Shown one piece after another: positions 45,134 through 54,590 of a DNA stretch of 64,000 nucleotides. Positions within the stretch are counted from its first letter, which is position 1; the number at the start of each line of letters is the position of its first letter. The stretch is taken from assembly GCF_003574355.1 (NCBI RefSeq), contig NZ_QWLB01000016.1, positions 1 to 64,000 of the forward strand, read 5' to 3'. The position numbers and the translations under genes are program-made. Under the pieces are notes generated by a model that was not told the origin of the DNA, did no database searches, and worked only from the letters and a program-made list of their open reading frames with translations. Source of the stretch: Meiothermus granaticius NBRC 107808 (GTDB lineage Bacteria > Deinococcota > Deinococci > Deinococcales > Thermaceae).

Positions 45134-48100
45134 GGCCGCTCAAGGAGTTCCAAACCCAGTTGTTCAACCGGGTGAACCCCTTGGTGGGGTTCTCGGTGGC
45201 CCGATACGTCTTTAGCATCGGCCTGTTCGCCGCGATTGTGGCCTTTGGGCTGATCGCCGCAACCCGACTGGGGGTAGATCAGCTTCCCAACCCCAATATC
45301 CCAGTGGTGGCCATCTTCACCAGCTATCCTGGGGCCAGCCCCGAGGTGGTGGACAATCAGGTTACCCAGGTGATCGAGAACGGGATCTCCAACCTGGCCG
45401 GGATCATCAACATCAACTCCAACAGCAGCCAGGGCAGCAGCCGGGTGATCCTGCAATTCAACACCGGGGTAGACCAGAACGCCATGGCCAACCAGGTCGG
45501 GGCTCAGGTCTCGGCGCTGGCCCGCAGCCTGCCCTCTGGGGTGAACCCGCCCACCGTGCGCACCTTCGATCCTACCGCCCAGCCGATCCTCGAGTTTGGC
45601 CTCTCCGGTGGGGGAGCCAGCCTGGCCCAGGTATACGATTACGCCAACAACACCCTGGTCAACATCCTGCAACGCATCAATGGGGTGGCCAACGTCACCC
45701 TCACCGGCGGGCTCAGCCGACAGTTCCAGGTGCTGCTTAATCCCAGCCGCTTGCAGTACTACAACATTACCCCGCAGCAGGTCACCCAAGCCATACTCAA
45801 TGGCGCGGTGGATCAACCCATCGGGAGCATTACTCGAGACGGCAATACCCTGACCTTCTCCACCCGCAACATCCCCACCAACGCAGAACAGCTCTCGCAG
45901 ATTCTGGTGGACTCGAGCCGGGGCATCCGGGTGAGCGACCTGGGCACCGTCCGAGACAGCAGCACCAGCAGCGACTACGTGCGGGTTAATGGGCAGCCGG
46001 TGGTGTTGGTGTCCATTCAGCAAACCCAGGGCTCCAACGCCGTAGCCGTAGCCCAGGCGGTGCGCCGGGCCATTGCCCATACCCAGTTGCCCCAGGGCTA
46101 CAAGGTGACCTACTCCAACGACACCACCACCCCCATCACCGCCAGCATCAACGCCACCTACCATGAGCTGCTCAACACCGCCATCGTGGTGGCCATCGTG
46201 GTGCTTTTGTTCCTGGGGCGACTCAACACCGCCTTCACGGTAATCCTGGCCATTCCCATCGCGCTCTCAGCTGCTCCGGCCCTCTATAGCCTGATGGGGT
46301 TCACCTTTAACCTGGTCTCGTTGCTGGCCCTGATCGTGGCCATCGGCATCGTGGTGGACGATTCCATTGTGGTGGCCGAGAACGTCGAGCGGTATCGTGG
46401 GCTGGGCTATAGCCGCACTGAGGCGGTGCTCAAGGGGGCGAGTGAGGTCTTCAGCGCGGTCGCTGCCGCCTCGCTCTCCTTGCTCTCGGTGCTGATCCCG
46501 GTGAGCTTCCTGGGGGGCTTCGCGGGGTTCTTCCTCCAGCAGTTCGCGCTGGGCTTGGCCGCGGCGGTGTTCTTGTCCTGGTTCGAGGCCTTGCTTTTCC
46601 TCACCGTGCGCATGGCCTACACCCCCGATAGCCATCCCCGCACCTGGAGCGACCTTGGCCATAGCGTAGCCCAGCTGCCGGATTCCCTGCGCTGGGGATG
46701 GCGCTCGTGGCGCAGCTTCCTGGGCCTTTTGGGAGCCTTGGTTGCCGCCATCGTGCTGCTGCGCCTCTTTGGCCCGGTTGGATTACTGGCGCTGCTCCTC
46801 TACCCCTTCGCACTGGGAATCGCCTATTACCTGGTCAACCTCGGGCTTACCTTCCTCGAGGCCCTTACCACCACCCTGCACGGCTGGACGGAGATCGGTC
46901 TTTCCTACGTGCGCGAGGGGTATGCCAGCCGCCTGAACAGCCTGCTGAACTACAGCGGCTGGGTACTGGCGGGAGCAGCTGCTTTTTTTGTGTTCACCGT
47001 GGTCTTCATCGGGCCCAAAATTCCGTTCAATTTCGTTCCGCAAAGCGATAACGGTAGCGCTCAGGTCACCCTTTTCCTGCCCTCAAGCACCACGATCTCG
47101 ACCGCCAACACCCTGGCTGCCCGGATAGAGGGGTATCTGCTCTCCCGCCCTGAGGTGCGCACGGTGCAAACTGATGTCAGCGCCAATCGGGCCAGTATGG
47201 TGGTCCAGCTCATTCCACGCGAGGAGCGGGCCAGGGTTTTTAGCCTGATCCCCCAATGGCAGCGCGCGATCACCGGCCTGCTGCAGGACCAGCCCTCGGC
47301 CCGGGTTTCCATCAGTGCTGGCGGTGGCTTCCGGGGACAAGGCTCCGCGTTGCAGGTCAACCTGGCCTCGCCCAGCTTTGACCTGCTGAATACCCGCACC
47401 AACCAAGCCCTCGATCTGCTGCAATCCGACCCCAATGTGCTCTCGGCCACCACCAGCCTCACCCAGTCCACGGTGGAAAACCGCTTCATCCCCGATCCTA
47501 GCCGGATGGCCGGTACCGGGCTGACCGCCAGCAACGTGGCCACCGCCCTGCAGACCTACACCAGCGGCAGTCAGGCTGGCAATGTCCAGGTCAACGGGCT
47601 AAACTACCCCATCCAAGTGCAGCTGGATCCCATCTACCTCAACGACACCCAATCGCTGCTCTCGCTACCCATCTACTCCTCCACCCTCCAGACCAACCTC
47701 ACCGTGGGTCAGCTCGGAAGCGTCATCCAAGCGCAAACCCCTACCAACATCAGCCGTACCAATCGGCTCTATACCAGTACCCTCAACATCAACCTAGCCC
47801 CAGGCGCACCCAGCCAGCTCGAGTACCAACGCCAGCTTGCGCAAAAGCTCACCCAGGCCGGCATCCTGGACAATCAGGTTTCCTTGGCCAGCACCAGCCA
47901 GTTTAGCCAGGCGGCCCTGGCCAGCCAGCTCAGCAGCCTGGGAATCCAGGTGTTTGGGCTAGCCCTGTTCCTGGTGTATCTGGTGATGGGGGCTCAGTTC
48001 AACAGCTTCCGCTACCCCCTTTATCTGTTGCTCCCGGTGCCGCTGGCCATCGTGGGCGCGCTGTTGGCCATTTTCATCTCGGGGGGCAGCCTGGACATTT

Positions 48101-48474
48101 TTAGCGTGATGGGATTCCTGCTTTTGATCGGGCTCTCGGCCAAGAACGCCATCCTCTATCTGGACTTCGTAGTGGAGCGGCTGGGCAAGATGGAGTTCCG
48201 CGATGCCCTGGTAGATGCAGCCCGTCTGCGCTTCCGGCCGATCATCATGACCACCACCACCGTGCTGGTGATCAGCTTCCCACTGATCCTGGGCCGCGGC
48301 GAGGGTTCGGAGTATGCACAGGGGCTGGGGGTGGTGATTCTGGGGGGCATCCTGTTCTCGGCCATCCTGACCTTCTTTGTGGTACCGGCGGCCTTTTACC
48401 TCTTCGAGCGCAACCGTCCGGCTACCCAAGTGGCCCCTGCACCGCTTTCCCCATCCCCAACCGCCACCGACTGA
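45130..48474 (+). CDS. RND-family efflux pump, AcrB-like with extra membrane segments
   Basis: A 1114-residue proton-driven inner-membrane exporter. Asp410-Asp411 in [14 protein letters not shown] and Lys1005 in [13 protein letters not shown] match the AcrB proton relay. The substrate is unknown. It exceeds the usual ~1040 residues mainly through an insert between the sixth and seventh helices (about residues 525-600) that contains two further hydrophobic stretches ([35 protein letters not shown]). The GTG start overlaps the adaptor gene, and a strong terminator follows. Confidence 0.92.
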   Translation: MRPLKEFQTQLFNRVNPLVGFSVARYVFSIGLFAAIVAFGLIAATRLGVDQLPNPNIPVVAIFTSYPGASPEVVDNQVTQVIENGISNLAGIININSNSSQGSSRVILQFNTGVDQNAMANQVGAQVSALARSLPSGVNPPTVRTFDPTAQPILEFGLSGGGASLAQVYDYANNTLVNILQRINGVANVTLTGGLSRQFQVLLNPSRLQYYNITPQQVTQAILNGAVDQPIGSITRDGNTLTFSTRNIPTNAEQLSQILVDSSRGIRVSDLGTVRDSSTSSDYVRVNGQPVVLVSIQQTQGSNAVAVAQAVRRAIAHTQLPQGYKVTYSNDTTTPITASINATYHELLNTAIVVAIVVLLFLGRLNTAFTVILAIPIALSAAPALYSLMGFTFNLVSLLALIVAIGIVVDDSIVVAENVERYRGLGYSRTEAVLKGASEVFSAVAAASLSLLSVLIPVSFLGGFAGFFLQQFALGLAAAVFLSWFEALLFLTVRMAYTPDSHPRTWSDLGHSVAQLPDSLRWGWRSWRSFLGLLGALVAAIVLLRLFGPVGLLALLLYPFALGIAYYLVNLGLTFLEALTTTLHGWTEIGLSYVREGYASRLNSLLNYSGWVLAGAAAFFVFTVVFIGPKIPFNFVPQSDNGSAQVTLFLPSSTTISTANTLAARIEGYLLSRPEVRTVQTDVSANRASMVVQLIPREERARVFSLIPQWQRAITGLLQDQPSARVSISAGGGFRGQGSALQVNLASPSFDLLNTRTNQALDLLQSDPNVLSATTSLTQSTVENRFIPDPSRMAGTGLTASNVATALQTYTSGSQAGNVQVNGLNYPIQVQLDPIYLNDTQSLLSLPIYSSTLQTNLTVGQLGSVIQAQTPTNISRTNRLYTSTLNINLAPGAPSQLEYQRQLAQKLTQAGILDNQVSLASTSQFSQAALASQLSSLGIQVFGLALFLVYLVMGAQFNSFRYPLYLLLPVPLAIVGALLAIFISGGSLDIFSVMGFLLLIGLSAKNAILYLDFVVERLGKMEFRDALVDAARLRFRPIIMTTTTVLVISFPLILGRGEGSEYAQGLGVVILGGILFSAILTFFVVPAAFYLFERNRPATQVAPAPLSPSPTATD

Positions 48475-48496
48475 ATCGGTCTCCAGACCTATACCC

Positions 48497-48526
48497 AAAA
48501 GGGGCGCATCTAGATGCGCCCCTTTT
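48497..48526 (+). terminator. Strong palindromic terminator of the efflux operon
   Basis: A 30-base perfect palindrome with arms AAAAGGGGCGCAT and its complement and centre CTAG; it ends in TTTT. By symmetry it could terminate on both strands. Confidence 0.9.
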
Positions 48527-48704
48527 ACAAGTAACGGCAACATAACGCTCGGGCGAATACTATTCCCTCAGAACCCCTCGAGGGCCCACCTCAAGGCGTA
48601 ACGTGGCCAAGGTGGAAGAAATTCCCTTCCGGCTTGTGCATTTGACCTGAGCTTCCCCTAAGCCTGTGTTACCTTGGACCTTAGGTTAACGAAGGAGTTT
48701 ACGC

Positions 48705-48866
48705 TTGAGAGGCTCATCCCCACTTCCCAATCGTTGGCGTGCCAAGGCCACGGGGTCCCTCGGCATTTCCTCCTTCGGCCTGGGCTGGGTTGTGGCCTAT
48801 CTATACGCTCTAATCCCCGTTCGCCTCAGCACAGCCGCACAATTTCAGATGAGAGGAGACGGATGA
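48705..48866 (+). CDS. 53-residue membrane peptide coupled to the SARP/STAND-like regulator
   Basis: A short ORF starting TTG 48705 with GAAGGAG seven bases upstream, ending in a TGA that overlaps the next gene's ATG (ATGA). The product is basic at the N-terminus (LPNRWRAK) and has one hydrophobic segment (GISSFGLGWVVAYLYAL, about residues 20-36). Third codon positions are mostly G or C, as in real genes here. It could be a small membrane partner of the regulator or a translated leader controlling it. Confidence is limited by its size. Confidence 0.55.
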   Translation: MRGSSPLPNRWRAKATGSLGISSFGLGWVVAYLYALIPVRLSTAAQFQMRGDG

Positions 48867-50704
48867 ATAAAGCCGGTGGTCCAATTCAACTCAAGCTATG
48901 GGGCCCCGCCCGCCTGGAATATCAGGGGCGTGAGCTCAAACTCCAACGCAAAGGCTTAGCGGTGCTCTATTATCTGGCCCTCGAGGGGCCTACCCGCCGT
49001 GAGGTACTGGCCGATCTCCTATGGGGTCACACTGCCGCTTCACAAAACCTGCGGGTGGAGCTCCACCGGCTCAGCCAAGCCCTAGCCCCCCTGGGTTACA
49101 CCCTGTTCAAAGCGGGGGAAGACCCCCTGCAACTGCCCGCCTTTGTTGGGCTAGACCGCACCCCTTCGCCCGGTGCACCGATGGAAGGCTTGGAAGAGCT
49201 CTCGGTAGAGTTCAGGGCCTGGCTCGAGGGGCAACGCTCCCAGTTGATGGCCAACAGCTCAGGCACCGTGGGGCGTGAGCGGCTGGTGCAAGAGGTTGCC
49301 GCCCAGATCACCCTTCCTTCCGTGCTGATCCTGATGGGCCGCCCCGGCTCGGGACGCACCGCCTTCGCCCAAGCTCTGGCCAAGGCCCTGGGTATGCCCT
49401 TTTTGGAAGGCCCGCGGGGTGGGGGCAAAGCCCTGCACTACCTGCGCCCACCCTACAACGAGGTCCTGGTGGAGCGGATCATCACCGACCGCGAGGGCTT
49501 GTGGGTGGTCGAGCGTAGCAGCTATGGCGAAGACCCCAAACTGATCCTCGAGCTGCGCAGCCATTACCCCGCCGAGCGTACCCGCTACATCACCCTGCCG
49601 CCCTTGCAGTGGGCTGAGGCTCGAGCGGGGATGCTCTCGAACCTGCCTTTTGCCCAAGCCGCCCGGCTTTTCCTGGCCTCGGGCGGCTCCCCCGGTCACC
49701 TGCGTGAACTGCTGGCGGTGCCCAGCAGCGGCGGTGAGGTGCCGCTGCCTCAGCGGGTACGGGCCCAGGTGCAGCTCGAGGCCCGGATGCTCTCCCTGGA
49801 AGCCCGACTGGCCCTGGAGCGGCTCTCGGTACACCCTGGCCCCTATTCCCAAGGGCTTCTGGACGCCCTTGAGGCCACCCCCTATCTGGATGAGCTCGAG
49901 CGGCGGGGCTGGCTGGTCTACAACGGACAGTGGCAGTTCTCGGATGACGCGAGCCGGCGGGTACTCTACCTTGGCCTACAGCCTGGGCGCCGCCAGCAAT
50001 ACCACCGCCAGGCTGCGCTGCAGTCCGCTATGGAAGAACAGCGCATGGCTGAGGCCTATCACCGCCTAATGGCCGGGGACACCGCCGACTGGGGCACCTT
50101 TGTCACCGGACTCCCCGGCTGGACCCGCTATGGCCTCAAGGCCTGGCTCGGCATGAACGAGAACCTCCCCTTCAGCCCTGCCACCTCCGAGGTGGCTCGA
50201 GGCAACGAGCTCACCTTACTGGAGGAAGCCCGTCTAGGTCAGGGGTTCGAGGTCGAGGGCCGGTTTGTCCGCTGGGTGCGCACCCCCTCCCAGGCCACCA
50301 CTTCCGGAATCATGTGGGCCGCCCACGACGAGCCCTCCCTCTTGCATCTCAAAGGCAACCTCTATGTGGAAAATCCGCTGGGGGTGGGGATTTCAGGCCG
50401 GGCCGCCCCCCTCACCCTGGAGATCCAGGAGCCTCGAGAGGCCCGGATCATCTTCCTATCGGGGATTCAGGCCGGGGCCCTGGCCGAAAATGCCCTGATG
50501 CTGCCGCTGCAGGAGGAGCTTAACCTGTGGTTCCGCATCCCCGCCGGCGCCAGTATCCGCCTGACCAGCAGCGCTGAGAGCGGGCTGATCGACCTTGAGG
50601 CCACCACCTATCGCATCGCCTCCCCCGCCCAAGCTCAGGCTGCCCCCAAAGTGATGGCCTATGAGTTTTTTCGTAGCGCAGTAGAAACCGCCAAACGCTT
50701 CTAG
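48863..50704 (+). CDS. SARP/STAND-like regulator with C-terminal beta domain
   Basis: A 613-residue protein. Residues 5-90 resemble the winged-helix domain of SARP/AfsR regulators (LKLWGPARLEYQGRELKLQRK; DLLWGHTAASQNLRVELHRL). Residues about 130-290 form an ATPase-like module with P-loop GRPGSGRT, where Arg replaces the usual Lys, and Walker-B-like LWVVERSS. A helical region follows, and the last ~170 residues look like a beta sandwich (GRFVRWVRTPSQATTSGIMW, YVENPLGVGISG). GAGAGGAG precedes the ATG. It likely controls the polysaccharide genes downstream. Confidence 0.7.
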   Translation: MNKAGGPIQLKLWGPARLEYQGRELKLQRKGLAVLYYLALEGPTRREVLADLLWGHTAASQNLRVELHRLSQALAPLGYTLFKAGEDPLQLPAFVGLDRTPSPGAPMEGLEELSVEFRAWLEGQRSQLMANSSGTVGRERLVQEVAAQITLPSVLILMGRPGSGRTAFAQALAKALGMPFLEGPRGGGKALHYLRPPYNEVLVERIITDREGLWVVERSSYGEDPKLILELRSHYPAERTRYITLPPLQWAEARAGMLSNLPFAQAARLFLASGGSPGHLRELLAVPSSGGEVPLPQRVRAQVQLEARMLSLEARLALERLSVHPGPYSQGLLDALEATPYLDELERRGWLVYNGQWQFSDDASRRVLYLGLQPGRRQQYHRQAALQSAMEEQRMAEAYHRLMAGDTADWGTFVTGLPGWTRYGLKAWLGMNENLPFSPATSEVARGNELTLLEEARLGQGFEVEGRFVRWVRTPSQATTSGIMWAAHDEPSLLHLKGNLYVENPLGVGISGRAAPLTLEIQEPREARIIFLSGIQAGALAENALMLPLQEELNLWFRIPAGASIRLTSSAESGLIDLEATTYRIASPAQAQAAPKVMAYEFFRSAVETAKRF

Positions 50705-50718
50705 TCTCTTCTCCCAAA

Positions 50719-50739
50719 GGCGGGGGCGGCTCCCCCGCC
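50719..50739 (+). terminator. Terminator hairpin after the regulator gene
   Basis: GGCGGGGG (50719-50726) pairs with CCCCCGCC (50732-50739) over five bases, followed by CTCCTTTCATT. The T-run is weak. Confidence 0.6.
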
Positions 50740-50968
50740 CTCCTTTCATTAAATCGCTCACCTTACACATGAACCCTGCAGGATATGTATTGTGGAACTG
50801 TGCTGGCCGGTAGCCTAAGCTCAGCCTCTGCCGGATCTCAGTCTCTTCCCTCTTGCCAAGATATGGCCTGCGTAAACTCAGCGCAACAAACGTTAACGCT
50901 GTGAGCAATGAAGGCGCCATGCAGGATTTAACCGCTACCCTTAGAAAAGATCTGTCTCGGGAGCCATC

Positions 50969-52216
50969 ATGGTGCAGATTCGCCGGGTTCTAAATAGCCG
51001 CATCGCTCAGAATGCCGTGGCGTTGTATGCCGTGCAGATGCTCTCCTATGCGATGCCGCTGATCACCCTGCCCTATCTGGCCCGGGTTCTAGAGCCCAGC
51101 CACCTGGGGCTGGTCGCATTCGGGCAGAGCTTCGCAGGCTGGCTCTCGGTGGTGGGGGAGTATGGCTTTGGCTACTCGGCCACCCGCTCGATCGCCCGTG
51201 TGCGCGAACGTAAGGAGGCGGTAGCAGGCATCGTGATGTCCACCATGGGGGCCAAGGCCCTGCTGACCGGGGGGATGATCCTTGCTACCCTGGTAGCCAT
51301 TCCAACCCTAGAGGTTTTCCGGGCTGAGCCAGCTCTGGCCTGGTGGTCGCTGCTGATCGCGGTGGCTTGGACCATCATGCCGGTATGGTACTTCCAAGCC
51401 ATCGAACGCACCTGGTTCACCGCCCTGGTAGACGGGATTGCTCGCATCGGCCAGCTAGCCGGCATCTTCCTGTTTGTGCGCTCCCCCCAAGATGCCTGGA
51501 TCGCTCTGGCTGCTCAGGGCCTCAGCAGCGCTCTGAGCGCGGTCGTCCAGTTGGCGGTGATGTACCGCAATGTGCCCTTCCGCATGCCCACCTTTGCCCT
51601 CTCCTGGGTCGCCCTTAAGGTGAGTTGGAATCTGTTTCTCAATCGGGCCTCGGACAACCTCTACACCTCGAGCGGTAGCCTCTTGCTGGGGGTGATGACC
51701 AATCCGGTACAAGTAGCCCATTTCGCCAACGGTGACAAGCTGGTGCGTCCGGCCATCTCCATCATCTGGCCCATCACCCAAGCCCTCTATCCTCGCATCA
51801 GCCACCTAATGCGCCACGATGCCAACTCGGCCATGCGGCTCAGTCGGATTGCCTTGATGGTCACCACCGGGATGGGACTGGCGGGGATGCTGCTGACCAT
51901 CGTGCTGGCCCCCTGGGTGGTACACCTGCTCTTTGGCCGCCAATACGAAGCCACCATCCCCGTGCTCCAGATCATGGCCCTATTGATGCCCATCGTGGGC
52001 TTTGGGGCCTCGCTCTCCGTGCAGTACATGTATCCTCGCCGAATGGAGCGGGAGGTAATGCATTCAACCCTTACCGCTGGAGTGATCTACGTCTTATCGG
52101 CAATCGTTCTGACCCATCGCTATGGCGCCTTGGGTATGGCGGTGGCGGTGGTGCTGGCAGAAACCTGGGCTTCGGCCTATCGCTTTGTGGTGCTGCGGCT
52201 GCGCAAGGTGTTGTGA
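50969..52216 (+). CDS. Polysaccharide flippase (Wzx-like, MATE/MOP superfamily)
   Basis: A 415-residue inner-membrane protein with about 12-14 hydrophobic helices, beginning with YAVQMLSYAMPLITLPYLARVL, the typical Wzx opening. It should flip undecaprenyl-linked repeat units outward. It is the first transport gene of the exopolysaccharide locus, 264 bases after the regulator, where I see no firm promoter. The repeat unit cannot be deduced. Confidence 0.9.
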   Translation: MVQIRRVLNSRIAQNAVALYAVQMLSYAMPLITLPYLARVLEPSHLGLVAFGQSFAGWLSVVGEYGFGYSATRSIARVRERKEAVAGIVMSTMGAKALLTGGMILATLVAIPTLEVFRAEPALAWWSLLIAVAWTIMPVWYFQAIERTWFTALVDGIARIGQLAGIFLFVRSPQDAWIALAAQGLSSALSAVVQLAVMYRNVPFRMPTFALSWVALKVSWNLFLNRASDNLYTSSGSLLLGVMTNPVQVAHFANGDKLVRPAISIIWPITQALYPRISHLMRHDANSAMRLSRIALMVTTGMGLAGMLLTIVLAPWVVHLLFGRQYEATIPVLQIMALLMPIVGFGASLSVQYMYPRRMEREVMHSTLTAGVIYVLSAIVLTHRYGALGMAVAVVLAETWASAYRFVVLRLRKVL

Positions 52217-52229
52217 GGGGGGGTTGGAT

Positions 52230-53360
52230 TTGAACGAACGCTTTGCACTGTATCTCCCTTCGCTCCTGGGTGGGGGGGCCGAGCGGGTTACGCTTAACCT
52301 GGCCGAGGGCATGGCCAAAGCCGGGGCATCGGTGGATCTGGTGTTGGCCCAGGCTACGGGTCCGCTGCTGAATTCGGTTCCGCCTTGCGTACGGGTCGTG
52401 GATTTAGGGGCCAGGCGGGTCATGGCCAGCCTCCCCGCCCTGACCCGCTACCTGCGGCAGGAGCGGCCTACGGGCTTCCTGTCCGCCCTTGATCATGCCA
52501 ACGTAGTGGCCCTGTGGGCCAACCGTTTGGCTGGGAACCCCACCCGTATGGTGGTGGCCATCCACAACACCCCTAGCCAAGACTCTGGTCATGCCCTTTC
52601 GCTTCGGGGGCGCCTAATCCCCTTGTCTATGCGGCTGTTTTATCCTTGGGCAGACCGCATTGTGGCCGTCAGCCGGGGGGTGGCTGAGGATTTCACCGCG
52701 TTGACTGGAATCAGGGACCGGCTCGAGGTGGTCTATAACCCGGTCATTTCACCCGATTTTGGGCTCAAGGCTGAAGCCCCCCCAAACCACCCCTGGCTGG
52801 CCCCTGGGCAGCCCCCAGTGGTGCTGGGAGTAGGTCGCCTGACTCGGCAAAAAAACTTCCCTAACCTGATCCGAGCCTTTGCCGAGGTGCGCAAAACCCA
52901 GACCCTCCGGTTGATGATTTTGGGGGAGGGCGAAGAGCGTGCGGCACTCGAGGCCTTAGTGCATGAGCTAGGGCTGAGCGCGGACGTCGAGTTGCCGGGT
53001 TTTGTGCCCGACCCACTGGCATACATCAAGCGGGCCGCTTTGTTCGTCCTCTCCTCGGATTGGGAAGGGCTACCCACCGTGCTCATCGAAGCCCTGGCCC
53101 TGAGCACTCCAATTGTCGCTACCGACTGCAAGAGCGGGCCCCGGGAAATCTTGGACGGGGGGCGCTGGGGGCGGCTGGTGCCAGTAGGAGACGCCTCGGC
53201 TCTGGCCGCTGCCATAGCCGCCGCCCTCACCGAGCCGAGGCGAGAGGTGCCTCCCGAGGTCTACTCGAGCTATACCCAAGGGGTCGTTGTGGAAACCTAT
53301 TTGCGGCTGCTGCGGGGCAAAGTCCCCCAAGTGTTGATCGAGGGAAAACACCCAGTATGA
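52230..53360 (+). CDS. GT4 glycosyltransferase
   Basis: A 376-residue GT-B fold transferase, likely adding a sugar to the lipid-linked repeat unit. The acceptor-side loop is LPSLLGGGAERV; the donor-side motifs are GVGRLTRQKNFPNLI and the Glu-x7-Glu-type SSDWEGLPTVLIEALAL. The start is a TTG at 52230, with AGGGGGGG six bases before; TTG 52224 is an alternative. It begins fourteen bases after the flippase stop. Confidence 0.88.
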   Translation: MNERFALYLPSLLGGGAERVTLNLAEGMAKAGASVDLVLAQATGPLLNSVPPCVRVVDLGARRVMASLPALTRYLRQERPTGFLSALDHANVVALWANRLAGNPTRMVVAIHNTPSQDSGHALSLRGRLIPLSMRLFYPWADRIVAVSRGVAEDFTALTGIRDRLEVVYNPVISPDFGLKAEAPPNHPWLAPGQPPVVLGVGRLTRQKNFPNLIRAFAEVRKTQTLRLMILGEGEERAALEALVHELGLSADVELPGFVPDPLAYIKRAALFVLSSDWEGLPTVLIEALALSTPIVATDCKSGPREILDGGRWGRLVPVGDASALAAAIAAALTEPRREVPPEVYSSYTQGVVVETYLRLLRGKVPQVLIEGKHPV

Positions 53361-53402
53361 TCCTTATCCTGTATCCATCCGAACAGCCCCTCCGGAGGCG
53401 CT

Positions 53403-54590
53403 ATGCCTAGGCTGGCCTATTACCTGCTGTGGCTCTATGTGTTCACCATCCCCTGGGAGAACATCATCACCCTCCCGGGCTTAGGTACCCTGAGCCGCCT
53501 GGTGGGGATCACCGCCGTAGGCGTGGGGTTTTTACACGTGCTGCTGGTGGGGCGGGTGCAGCTCCACCGGGTTCACATCCCCGCCATTGCCTTTGTGTTG
53601 CTTGCGCTGGCCAGTTTCTTCTGGACGATTAGCCCCTCCGATACCCAAGACCGCAACTTCCAGTACATCTTGCTGCTGCTGTTCATGCTCCTGATGTTCA
53701 ACGTAGTGGAAAGCCCCGCGCAAATACGCGGTTTATTGATCGCCTACGTGCTGGGGTGTTTGATCGGGGTCGCCAACACCTTCCAAAACTTCCTCAGCGG
53801 CAGTGAGGTGGCCTATGAACGCTACGCCGCCGACGGCTTCGACCCCAATGACCTGGCCTTTGTCCTGGCGCTGGGTATCCCTCTGGCTTGGTACCTGGCC
53901 CTCACCAAAGAACGCTCTCGCCTGGTCTGGCTGTACCGGCTTTATCCTGTACTGGCCCTGATCGTGAACTTCCTGGCTGCTGCTCGAGCCGGGCTCCTGG
54001 GGGTTGCGGCAGGGCTCCTGTTCGTATTCGTGACCCTACCTCGGGCCTCGACCCGGCTCAAGGTCATGGTAACCGTGCTGGGGCTGGCAGCCTTGTGGTT
54101 GATTCCGGTTCTGGTCCCTCCGGAAAACTTCTCCCGCCTGGCCACCATCGCCGAGGAACTGCGCTCGGGCACCCTCAACGATCGAACCAACATCTGGCAG
54201 GCTGGGTTTCAGACCTTCAACGACCACCTCTGGCTGGGAACCGGGGCCGGAACATTCGGCACCTCGATGGAAGACCAGCCCATGTTTCGCCAATGGATGG
54301 CCCCCCACAACCTCTTTGTGAGCCTGAGCACCGAGCTGGGGTTGGTGGGGGTGGGGCTATTTATCCTGCTCCTGCTGGGGGTGGTCTGGAGCATCCTCGA
54401 GCTACCCAGCCTCGAGCGCCTGCTATGGCTCACGGTGTTCGTGATCTTGATGCTGGTGTTTAACTCCCAAAACTGGGAGTGGCGCAAGCAAACCTGGTTG
54501 ATGTTGGGGCTAATTCTCACCCACTGGAAGGTGCTGCATACCTATCTGGAGGCGCCATGGAAGCCAAGCCGCCGAGCCTTGTCTTCTTAA
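53403..54590 (+). CDS. O-antigen ligase / Wzy polymerase-like membrane protein
   Basis: A 395-residue protein with about 10-12 membrane helices and a large loop before the last helices containing NDRTNIWQAGFQTFNDHLWLGTGAGTFG and APHNLFVSLSTELG, the pattern of Wzy_C/WaaL family members. In this locus it most likely polymerises repeat units or ligates the polymer. GGAGG precedes ATG 53403. The next glycosyltransferase gene starts inside its end (34-base overlap). Confidence 0.85.
   Translation: MPRLAYYLLWLYVFTIPWENIITLPGLGTLSRLVGITAVGVGFLHVLLVGRVQLHRVHIPAIAFVLLALASFFWTISPSDTQDRNFQYILLLLFMLLMFNVVESPAQIRGLLIAYVLGCLIGVANTFQNFLSGSEVAYERYAADGFDPNDLAFVLALGIPLAWYLALTKERSRLVWLYRLYPVLALIVNFLAAARAGLLGVAAGLLFVFVTLPRASTRLKVMVTVLGLAALWLIPVLVPPENFSRLATIAEELRSGTLNDRTNIWQAGFQTFNDHLWLGTGAGTFGTSMEDQPMFRQWMAPHNLFVSLSTELGLVGVGLFILLLLGVVWSILELPSLERLLWLTVFVILMLVFNSQNWEWRKQTWLMLGLILTHWKVLHTYLEAPWKPSRRALSS

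Noticed and set aside
45112-46164. 350-codon open frame on the minus strand
   Set aside because: Antisense to the RND pump; no ribosome binding site or domain.
48901-50704. Reading the regulator as a complete active STAND ATPase
   Set aside because: The P-loop lysine is replaced and the C-terminus is beta-rich rather than the usual repeat array, so only a SARP/STAND-like call is made.
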